From: Apoda limacodes
Taxonomy: Eukaryota > Arthropoda > Insecta > Lepidoptera > Limacodidae
Assembly: GCA_946406115.1 (NCBI GenBank)
Contig: OX291545.1
Location: 28,701,153-28,765,152 of the forward strand
Reading direction: 5' to 3'
Length of the DNA: 64,000 bases
This document shows, piece after piece, positions 11,089 to 20,120 of the stretch. The notes beneath the pieces were generated by a model, which was not told the origin of the DNA, searched no databases, and was given only the letters and a program-made list of their open reading frames with translations. Each line of letters opens with the position of its first letter. Position 1 is the first letter of the stretch. The translations under genes and the position numbers were made by a program.

Positions 11089-13118
11089 TAAAAAGGGCTG
11101 GCAACGGATTTTGGCCGGCTGCGATGGCCTCTATGGCCGCGTTTAGTGCCGCTATTGCGGCTCTAGCCACGTTTAGGGCACCAGCTTGCATGCGGGGTGG
11201 GCCCTGTGTGTATTGTGTGCCGCTAGGCCGAATTTGCGCGGGGGGTTGATGCTGCTGGGCAGCGTCGGTGCGTGATTTTGATTTTGGCGGTTGGTTGGTG
11301 GTGGGTGGTTGAGACGTATGGGGGGGTTGCGGGGGGTCCGCAAATTGGGGGGGGGGGCATAAAAATATAGGGGGCAAATTGTGTGTCCGGCGCTACCGCA
11401 GTGTTAGTCGGAACCGTTGTTGTGGGTTGCGGGGCGGATTTTTTCCGGCGTGGCCTCTTTTTTCTCCCGAGAGCTTGGGATCTGTCGGTGGGGGGGTTGG
11501 CGGGGGGCATTAAATTTGCGCCCGAGGATAAGTCATACTCCTGCGGCTGCAATTGTTGCAGGGGAGTGGGTAAAGGCGGGGGGAAATTTGTAGCCCGTTG
11601 GGCTTTATTACGGGGCAGCGGAGGGTTAATGGTCACCCCCCTACGTCTCGCCTCGCGCCGGAAAACGGGACACGAGCGGCTGTTGGCTGTGTGTGCTTGC
11701 CTGCAGTTTACGCATTTGACTGCAACCGATTGCCGATCGCAGTCGGACGCCGGGTGCTCGCCGCCGCAGCGCACACATTTGATTGGCCGGTGGCAGTTAG
11801 AGGAGGCATGGCCAAATGCCTGGCATCTATGGCATTGTGCCGGACCGGGGCGAGTACGCCAAGCCTCGATCGTTATGCCAGGCATGCTGAGCAGCTCGTT
11901 GACTGCGTACAGCTGTTGCAGCTCCGCAGAAGTGTGCCTGAGCTGTAGCTGGGCATAATATATGCAGTTGGGTCGACCCCTAACTGCAGGAATTTGCCGC
12001 ACGTGCGACACTGGGAAGCCGGCGAAGGCGAGGTCCTCAGCAAGCTCGGCAAGCGAGGTATCCTGAGGGAGCCCCTTGATGGCAATTTTATGTGGTCGGT
12101 CGCTGTCTAAGCTGTAGCAGTACCAAGATACTGCGTGGTCCAGCTTAGACAGCTCGTCTATATAGGCCACTACCGTACGATACTCTAGGGGCGATTTAGG
12201 GAAAAATCGTACCCCTTTGCCAAACGGCCGGGCGTTGGGTGCGTGGCCTAATATAGAGTGCATCTTTTTAAGATGCGTCGACCACTGGGGGAGGGACTCT
12301 ACGACTATGGGGGGGTGACTATTTTTGACTTTTTTGTCGTTGGCACTGGCATCAACGCTAGCCGGCTGAGCGACAGATTGCGATGGCGGGGCTATAGCGG
12401 TTTGGGCGCTTATTGCCTGGGCATAGGATCGACCGCTTGGTGGCGCTGGCGCATGGGGTGCGGCAGGCTGGGGGGGGGAGACTTCAGCAATTTCCATCCC
12501 TTCAACAGGGGTGGGGTCATGGGGCACCTCTACGGCGGTTTTTGAAGTCGACGGCTGATTGGCGAGAGCCTTTTGCCGATCGGCAATGGCTTCTCTTGCC
12601 TCAAGTCGGGCACGTTCGGCGGGGTCCTTGGATGGGCTGAGTGAGAAGGGTCTCGGCCTAACATCTCTGCCACGTACCCTAGGGTCTCGCTGCGGCAGGG
12701 GGATTGAGGGCGGGTTCAAATTCCGCTGTACTGTCATTGGGGGCGTTACCTTACTTATCTGGCTTATGTTAATGCCTTGTTTGGGCGATGATGATTGTGG
12801 GTCAGGCCGGGGCGGGGTGTCCTCAATAGGAGATAGCATTGACGGCAGGGTAGGGAGGTCCTCATCCCTAAAGATTTCGTCGCCGGACTCAGAAGCCGAG
12901 TATACCGACGACTGTGATATGGCCGAGGCCATAGAGGTCCTAGACGGGGGCCGAGAGGGTGGGAACGCGACCGAAAAGGGCCGGTCCGCGGCTGATATTT
13001 CGCCGGTGAAAAGGTTACGCGCCACAACGGCGGCGGAGGGCTGAGAACGTAGCCATACGCCACGTTTGCGTACGCCTCCTCTGCGTACCGGTGGGGGAGC
13101 TGCTACGGGGGGCGGCAT
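11024..13118 (-). CDS. LINE ORF1: Gag-like nucleic-acid-binding protein, frame change near its end
   Basis: The ATG at 13118 opens a 631-codon frame ending at 11223. It has a Pro/Ser-rich N-terminal half, then a PRE_C2HC-like region (about residues 300-420), then three CCHC-type knuckles (about 430-495; CHRC, CVRC and CVNC starts), a typical Jockey Gag. Gag binds the element RNA and carries it to the nucleus. After a run of 11 C (sense strand; + 11347-11357) the frame drifts into a poor-looking tail. The neighbouring frame (11377-11024) instead encodes a Pro-rich then Ala-rich tail ending NGASSGP, which reads as the more natural C-terminus and overlaps ORF2 as is usual in this clade. I infer a length change in the homopolymer or slippage. 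The same protein could instead really end at 11223. Confidence 0.85.
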
Positions 13119-13499
13119 TATTTAACAGTTATGAAACTACACAAAACATACCTCTACGTCGACAGGCAGCGGTGCGGGGGGGCCCCGGAGGGGCCGCCCT
13201 TGAGAAACTGACGACCTAACGATCCGCGGCAAGTGAATCGCCGAGCAAAAATGAATATGCAAGCGCTTACCGAAATCGTCCGAAAAGCCGCTGAAAAAGC
13301 GGCACCCGTCTAACTTCAAGCGCTTTACTCGTAGGCGCAAACACGCAGAACACGAACAACACCAAGTCTCGCCCGCGCGCGCGCGTCCGCCGTCTACAGA
13401 AAATATTATCTTGAAGCACATACACAATTTTTGCACTTGGAGATGATATTCACTTTGGAGAATGATATTATATGAATATATGATATGTATGTATAGATG
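13119..13499 (-). other. LINE 5' UTR
   Basis: This lies between the 5' end of the full-length LINE (13499) and the ORF1 ATG. It contains a CG-alternating run near 13373-13387. Jockey-type elements carry an internal promoter here, but no promoter motif could be picked out by eye. Confidence 0.55.
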
Positions 13500-13508
13500 T
13501 GGAGCTAC
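13500..13508. repeat. target site duplication, copy 2 of 3 (shared)
   Basis: TGGAGCTAC lies at the 5' end of the full-length LINE and at the 3' end of the truncated LINE, so it serves as a target duplication for both. Confidence 0.88.
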
Positions 13509-14070
13509 CAACGGGGTATCTTCTCTTACACCCTACTGGGTGTTGAGGTGCGGGTGTCGGGGGAGGGGAATTTACCTCCCACCATGACCCGGGCAGAAGC
13601 TCAGGGGTGCTGAACACCCCCGGTGAAATATTAGAAAGGAGGCCTACTTTTCAGGCCCCCTTGTGGGTAATAATTTTGTCGCCATAAGCGATACAGAAAG
13701 TAGAAGGTAAAACACGAGAGTAGGCGCCAAAAACGAAAACAAAAATAAAAGCAAAATAAAACAAAAGTAAGAACAAAGCAAAACAAAAAGAGCGAAATTA
13801 AAATAAAATAAGAACGAAGCGAAAATAAAAACGAAAATAAAATAAAATAAAAACAAAATAAAAGCAAAATAAAAACGAAATAAAACAAAAAATAAGCAGA
13901 AATAAAAGCGAGTATAGACGTTAAAAGCGGAATGAGTTAGGAAAGAAGGTGAGTGGGTAGGGGGGTGAATAAGTAAACTTATTCACCCACAGGAATAAGC
14001 TCTCGGGGGAGAGCCCTGCCTTCCGGCGGGCGGGCGTGTAAGGGGGCTATGCCCCTTAAGTGATGCCCCT
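13509..14070 (-). mobile_element. 5'-truncated copy of the same Jockey-type LINE family
   Basis: It contains only the last ~90 bases of ORF2 and the 3' UTR. It aligns with 7863-8425 with many small differences (for example 8034-8100 against 13682-13745), so it comes from a diverged source copy rather than from local duplication of its neighbour. The 5' junction (14055-14070) carries a short duplicated word, ATGCCCCT, before the target duplication. The 3' terminal ~20 bases differ from those of the full-length copy. Confidence 0.9.
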
Positions 14071-14079
14071 TGGAGCTAC
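14071..14079. repeat. target site duplication, copy 3 of 3
   Basis: TGGAGCTAC lies at the truncated LINE's 5' side; the LTR resumes immediately after it with TAGGCCGGGC. Confidence 0.9.
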
Positions 14080-14868
14080 TAGGCCGGGCGTGAATTTTGA
14101 AATTATAAGCAATACGCTTGCGAGACGCCCTTTGCATTTTTTGGCTCTTAAAGCCACAGTTTGTGAGATATCTGTATGAATTCTATTTCATAATGTTTGT
14201 AAAATTAATATCTATCTGTAGGAAGTAATTGTAATGTAGAGAAAATTCATTTTTATATTTTAAAATAACAAAAACATGTACCTCCATACAAACGAGTTGT
14301 AGACAAGGACAGCAAGAATTGTAAGAGTAGTCTAGCTATAGTTTACAACCGTAACGGTAATTTTATGGCCTGCCGCTTTGTTCGAAATTGTTTAAAACTC
14401 GAGCGATCCAGCGGTCATCGTCAGTTCGCAGTCGCAGTTCGCAGCAAGAAAGGAAGAACCAACAATCAAGGAAGAAACTCTGCAAGAAAATAAGTGCTCA
14501 ATTGAAGGTTCAAGAAAGAAACGCTGCTAGGAAAAAGGAAGAAACTCTGCTAGAAATTAAGTGTAAAATAAGTGCTCTAGTGTAAATAAATTCTTCACAA
14601 GAAGACTCAGCTTCACTTCGGCTATTTTATTTTGCGCTCAAGAAATCTTCGTGGTCAGCGGTTCACAAGTGCGACACCCGGCTTCACCCGTCCGGCCCGC
14701 AATACGGTCGCCCACAACATACAGTCCACTAGAAACACGTCAGTGGCCTAGTCTAGTAGCTAGCTACCGTACGGTTGTCTAATTTCTACGGCGCTTCGTT
14801 GTCGTAGCTTCGTTTTAGCAACCGAGGAAGCTAGCCTACGCCCGTCGCCGCTGTGCGTGTTCGTAACA
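14080..14868 (+). repeat. 3' LTR of BEL/Pao element, right part
   Basis: Matches 706-1502 of the 5' LTR apart from the 8-base length difference near 14440. It ends TAACA at 14868. Its last 469 bases (14400-14868) are also the outer part of the large inverted repeat. Confidence 0.95.
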
Positions 14869-15949
14869 CGAGTGATAACAGTTCTTTACACTACAAATGC
14901 GAGGAAAATAAAATGTAATTAATTAAAGTTTTAATTTACTTAACAAATAATAATTCTCTTTTATAAACATAGATGGCGCCGAATTATTACAAGCTATGAG
15001 TATGTTTTCTGTTGTTTGTAAATAGTGAGTTATTTCGTACAAATTGAAACTGTTTTGCTTTTATAATCACAGATGGCACTGTAATTTTAAAATTAAATTT
15101 TTACCTCAGCTTTCAAATAGAAAGTGCTTTTTTGGCAAGGCCAATAACCTCACAAGACTCAAAATTAATTGTAAGTATTGAGTCCATTACCCAATGCAAA
15201 CTCCGCTACGGGCGCGTTTTAGCGAAGTTTTAGATGTGCCATTAATGAATTGCTTATGCGTCATCCTTGGTAGGTAGTATATCGATCGAAATGGGGTTGT
15301 CGTCTGAAGTTCTCTAGTTTTTAAGCTATTGCATAGCATATTTTATCGCGGACTCTGAGCGCGGCGATCCAATCAAGAAATTCCGTAACGAAAGAAACTT
15401 AACAACGGCACGGTGTTTGTGTCCATGCGACTAGACGTATGCGTAACCACGTTTTGACTGTACGGAAAATCAATTTAAGGCGAAAATAATTGAATTTTAT
15501 ATGTTTTTTGATGAAAATTAGGAGTTTTATTAGTAGATTATGAGAGTCGAAACTCGCTTGAATAAACTTGACTCGACACAATAAAATCGCTAAGTTTCCT
15601 CTAAACCTTCATTTTTAGAGAGGTACTTCTACGTGGAAAACAGTTTTATTTTCTTGTTATTTACCTTTTTTAATGATATTTCGCCTACGTGTTCCATAAT
15701 AAATACTTTAGACGATTATGGTTTTATTTTATTGCGAAAGAGTTTTATTTTGTAGCAAAAAATACATTTCATAAATAACATCGCGTGGGCCGGCCATTAC
15801 GCGGCTCTCGCCTTCCATCAGTCGGCCGCAGCGCCTCGTCGAGAGCACCTGCGTACAACTTTGTTGCGCCCACCCCGCTGCCGCCAACGAAATTTTTTTA
15901 AACGATATTAACTTCTCATTTATTCAATAGAAGAAAAAAAAATGTTTTC
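14400..15949 (+). repeat. large inverted repeat, left arm (1550 bases)
   Basis: The arm comprises the LTR end (14400-14868) and 1081 bases of flanking DNA (14869-15949). Its reverse complement is 16293-17842; both arms are exactly 1550 bases and every segment compared by eye matched. The flanking part has a GC-rich patch (15786-15895) and otherwise AT-rich DNA; the 60-codon frame it contains has no recognisable content. Confidence 0.95.
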
Positions 15950-16292
15950 TTATCGATCACCACTCTCAAAAAGTGTAACTTGAATTAATATCAAAGAAAA
16001 CTTGAATTAATATCAAAGAAAAAAAATACTGCTTAAATAAATAATTATAATTGCATAAGTTGATAAAAAATACTATGCAATAGCTTGACCGCGGCAGGCC
16101 CCGAGTGCCACTGTTCTTTTTTTTCTTTTTCTGAACTAGCTATGCAGTTGTCTGATGCAGACATTACTGCTTCACCGGGCTTTTGGGGCGAGACTAAAGG
16201 AGTCTCAGCCGATATAGCGCCCAACGCTCAAGGTCTCCCCGCGGGGGGGAGCCTTGGCGTGGGTGGTCGCTCTTCAGGTCGTCCCTTCGGTC
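15950..16292. other. loop between the arms of the large inverted repeat
   Basis: 343 bases. Contains a 22-base tandem duplication (about 15978-16021), a word related to one inside the arms (ACTATGCAATAGCTT at about 16072 against GCTATGCAATAGCTT at about 16906), and about 16130-16292 a stretch that resembles the reverse complement of the LINE tail at 18560-18745. Confidence 0.85.
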
Positions 16293-17842
16293 GAAAACAT
16301 TTTTTTTTCTTCTATTGAATAAATGAGAAGTTAATATCGTTTAAAAAAATTTCGTTGGCGGCAGCGGGGTGGGCGCAACAAAGTTGTACGCAGGTGCTCT
16401 CGACGAGGCGCTGCGGCCGACTGATGGAAGGCGAGAGCCGCGTAATGGCCGGCCCACGCGATGTTATTTATGAAATGTATTTTTTGCTACAAAATAAAAC
16501 TCTTTCGCAATAAAATAAAACCATAATCGTCTAAAGTATTTATTATGGAACACGTAGGCGAAATATCATTAAAAAAGGTAAATAACAAGAAAATAAAACT
16601 GTTTTCCACGTAGAAGTACCTCTCTAAAAATGAAGGTTTAGAGGAAACTTAGCGATTTTATTGTGTCGAGTCAAGTTTATTCAAGCGAGTTTCGACTCTC
16701 ATAATCTACTAATAAAACTCCTAATTTTCATCAAAAAACATATAAAATTCAATTATTTTCGCCTTAAATTGATTTTCCGTACAGTCAAAACGTGGTTACG
16801 CATACGTCTAGTCGCATGGACACAAACACCGTGCCGTTGTTAAGTTTCTTTCGTTACGGAATTTCTTGATTGGATCGCCGCGCTCAGAGTCCGCGATAAA
16901 ATATGCTATGCAATAGCTTAAAAACTAGAGAACTTCAGACGACAACCCCATTTCGATCGATATACTACCTACCAAGGATGACGCATAAGCAATTCATTAA
17001 TGGCACATCTAAAACTTCGCTAAAACGCGCCCGTAGCGGAGTTTGCATTGGGTAATGGACTCAATACTTACAATTAATTTTGAGTCTTGTGAGGTTATTG
17101 GCCTTGCCAAAAAAGCACTTTCTATTTGAAAGCTGAGGTAAAAATTTAATTTTAAAATTACAGTGCCATCTGTGATTATAAAAGCAAAACAGTTTCAATT
17201 TGTACGAAATAACTCACTATTTACAAACAACAGAAAACATACTCATAGCTTGTAATAATTCGGCGCCATCTATGTTTATAAAAGAGAATTATTATTTGTT
17301 AAGTAAATTAAAACTTTAATTAATTACATTTTATTTTCCTCGCATTTGTAGTGTAAAGAACTGTTATCACTCGTGTTACGAACACGCACAGCGGCGACGG
17401 GCGTAGGCTAGCTTCCTCGGTTGCTAAAACGAAGCTACGACAACGAAGCGCCGTAGAAATTAGACAACCGTACGGTAGCTAGCTACTAGACTAGGCCACT
17501 GACGTGTTTCTAGTGGACTGTATGTTGTGGGCGACCGTATTGCGGGCCGGACGGGTGAAGCCGGGTGTCGCACTTGTGAACCGCTGACCACGAAGATTTC
17601 TTGAGCGCAAAATAAAATAGCCGAAGTGAAGCTGAGTCTTCTTGTGAAGAATTTATTTACACTAGAGCACTTATTTTACACTTAATTTCTAGCAGAGTTT
17701 CTTCCTTTTTCCTAGCAGCGTTTCTTTCTTGAACCTTCAATTGAGCACTTATTTTCTTGCAGAGTTTCTTCCTTGATTGTTGGTTCTTCCTTTCTTGCTG
17801 CGAACTGCGACTGCGAACTGACGATGACCGCTGGATCGCTCG
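16293..17842 (-). repeat. large inverted repeat, right arm (1550 bases)
   Basis: Reverse complement of 14400-15949. Includes 469 bases of BEL LTR in the opposite orientation (17374-17842). It lacks the 8-base LTR unit, so it was copied from the 3' LTR neighbourhood and not from the 5' LTR. It stops at 17842 directly against a LINE relic. Confidence 0.95.
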
Positions 17843-18745
17843 TAGGCCGCCCTCCGCGGCGATATCCCCTCTCACTCTTCGGTCAAGCCATTGCTTGGCA
17901 AAACAAGACTAAATATCTCGGTGTGACCCTGGACAGGCGTTTGAACTTACGCGATCACACCAAGCCGCTTTTGTCCTTTGTCGTCTTTATCCCATGATAG
18001 GCAGGTACAGTATGATGTCGCTTATAAATAAGCAGAATCTTTATACAACTTGCATCCGCCGCATACAAGCTTATGCTAGGGTAATCTCTGCGTTATCCAA
18101 ACGCAATCACCATAAACTTCAGACCCTCCAAAACCGCTTTCTCAGAGCGGCCTCCGGAGCCTCCTGGTACGTCTGCAATGCGGATCTACACAGGGACTTC
18201 GAGCTCCCTACGATTCCCCAATATTTCAAAGACCTGGCAGTCAGCTTATTCGAGCGTACACAAAATCACCCCCATCGACAAATTGTACAATCCACAACGT
18301 ATCATCCGACCGACCTCGGCATGGTCGTAAAACTATCGTTAGGCGGCCTCGGCACGTACTAAAGGCCCCAGATAACGATCTCGCTGTCCCGATAGCGAGA
18401 TTAGTGTCTACGATCTCCCCTAATAGGGCCTCCCCCCTAACAAGGTGCCAACGGCCCCGGGTTCGTCGGCGCCCGCAAGGATACACGAGGTATCAAAGAG
18501 TGCCGGGGCGCTTCTCGCCCCCACTCAATCGCAACCGCACCCGCGTAACGGGGAACTCCCCTTCTGGCGGTGACTCACCTTCGGGTTCGAGGCTCACGCC
18601 GGTCGAATGGACGCCTCCGAGAGCGAGAACCCAAGCCGAGGTTCCCCCAACGGTGAGCCCTTGAGCGTTGGGCGCTATATGGGCTGAGTCTCCTTCAGAG
18701 TCTCGTCCCAAAAAGCTCGGCTGCAGCAGCCAACTGAATAGTCAG
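17843..18745 (+). pseudogene. Jockey-type LINE ORF2 3' end, frameshifted relic
   Basis: The frame at 17843-17960 encodes the post-RT segment with TKYLGVTLDRRLN. A shift near 17970 leads to a second frame (17994-18320) with GRYSMMS, LQTLQNRFLRAASGA and DLAVSLFER. A further shift near 18330 leads to a basic, Pro/Arg-rich C-terminal part that stops at 18664. This is the C-terminal region of a Jockey-clade ORF2; endonuclease and RT core are absent. The 3' UTR resembles the inverted piece in the palindrome loop (about 16130-16292). This is a different family from the LINE at 7863-13499. Confidence 0.8.
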
Positions 18746-19680
18746 TCACAAAAAAAAGGAGACTAGTAATTTCATTACAAAAGTGATAGATCTCATCAAG
18801 ATCTTCATTTCAGATGACAGCTGTCAAACTATAATAGGCTACATCGCCTTAGCCATACCTTTGTATTAATCCTTATCCAAATAAATCATTTCGTATTTAA
18901 GACTGTTTCAAAGTGCACCGCGCCGTGATCGTCTCATACGTACGGGAAGGACTGCACCCTACGCAGTAAACTCCAGTCGTGTGTCGGATGTGTTGTGTAT
19001 TAACAAAGTTTTTTTTCTTTCGTACTGTATCAGCAATACTTAACACTTTCTTTGTCTATATTTGTTGCAAATAATTTTGATATATTGTATTACTTTATAA
19101 TATTTTATCAATTTCTGTGTATGCTTCTTCTTTCTAAATCTGATTTGTGTAAAATGAAAGTTTCCTTAAAAATAAGCACTGGCGCCTGGTACAAAGCTTA
19201 TTTCAAAACAATAAAAAAACACACTAGTCGTAAACTATAAAACGTTTTGTATTGTTCATTGTTTTATTAATAAAATATTCATTTTTTATATTAAAGAAGC
19301 TACTCATTTTCGGCATTTTGTGAATTTTAGTAAAATTGTTTATTAAACCCGAAATTGTAAACTAATTATGACCAACAATCAACTAACCATTATATCTATA
19401 TAAATGTAAACAAACCCTAAGAATAATTTATTTAAAGTGTCCTTTATCCCGAAATAGCAGAAGAAGGTCTTAATGAATATTTTACGTGATACATGGAAAA
19501 CCCATATAGAAATATGGATCTTCTGAGATAAGAGGGTGCTCGTTCAGCTCATTTCGCGTGTCCCAAGAAGGGTCACCCTAGGGGACTATTTACGTTATGA
19601 CAACGTTAGTTCAATAAATATCTAATGGAATTCTGTCTCTCGCTAACGGAACGGTTATATTAATGACTGTATCTGTTTTT
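18746..19680. other. intergenic AT-rich DNA, nothing recognised
   Basis: No frame with recognisable content, tRNA or clear repeat boundary was seen. Confidence 0.5.
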
Positions 19681-20120
19681 TAAGGTATCGTACCCAAAAG
19701 GTAAAATACAGGACCCTATTACTAAGACTTCGCTGTCCGTCCGTTCGTCTGTCACCAGGCTGTATCTCTTGAACCGTAAAAGTTAGACAGTTACAATTTT
19801 TACAAAAGATGTATTTCTGTTGTCGCTATAACAGCACAAAATAATAAATAGAATAAAATAAATATTTAAGGGGGCTCACATACAACAAACGTGATTTTTT
19901 TGCTCGTTTTTGCTCGATATTGATAACGGCAGCAGGTAGACGCTTGAATTAACAGAATATTTAGTTATAAATTAAATTTAAAAATAAATAATTAAATTAA
20001 AATAAAACAAATATTTAATGGGGACTCCTATACAACAAACGTAATTTTCTTGCCGTTTTTGAGATAATGGTACGGAACCCGCCGTGCGCGAGTCCAACTC
20101 GCACTTGGCCGATTTTTTTT
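19681..20120 (+). repeat. dispersed lepidopteran-type repeat, family A
   Basis: Opens with GGTATCGTACCCAAAAGG and ends with GGTACGGAACCC followed by a GAGTCCAACTCGCACTTGGCC tail and a T run. The same unit is at 60863-61282, including a duplicated AAACAAATATTTAATGGGG-like segment, with related families at 28111, 45009 and elsewhere. The inverted GTTCCGTACC/GGTACGGAAC words near the two ends suggest a non-autonomous element. Its class is not certain. Confidence 0.7.

Larger units (their letters stand above)
7863..13499 (-). mobile_element. full-length Jockey-type LINE inserted in the BEL 3' LTR
   Basis: Read on the - strand it has a ~380-base 5' region (13499-13119), ORF1 (13118-11024 with a frame change), ORF2 (11088-8338 with one internal stop) and a ~475-base pyrimidine-rich 3' UTR ending at 7863. 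It is bracketed by TGGAGCTAC on both sides. No poly(A) tail is present; the 3' end is ordinary mixed sequence. The ORF1 and ORF2 domains are those of the Jockey clade. It is younger than the LTR it sits in. Confidence 0.92.
1..14868 (+). mobile_element. BEL/Pao LTR retrotransposon, nearly complete, with nested LINE insertions
   Basis: The element has this order: 5' LTR (1-1502), primer-binding site (about 1509), gag-protease-RT frame (1551-4688), RNase H-integrase frame (about 4677-7174), polypurine tract (7131-7140), 3' LTR (7141-7862 continued at 14080-14868). The domain order gag, aspartic protease, RT, RNase H, integrase, and the DUF1759-like gag, are typical of BEL/Pao. The LTRs begin TGTTA and end TAACA. 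The 3' LTR is split by two LINE copies on the other strand. The 5' flank is outside the window, so the element's own target duplication cannot be checked. The LTRs differ by one seen substitution and one 8-base length difference, so the insertion is recent. Confidence 0.93.

Noticed and set aside
11383..11958. 191-codon + strand frame opposite LINE ORF1
   Set aside because: Antisense shadow of the Gag knuckle region, Cys/Gly-rich by complement of CCHC codons.
16661..16843. 60-codon frame duplicated in both palindrome arms
   Set aside because: The duplication is explained by the inverted repeat; the peptide has no recognisable features.
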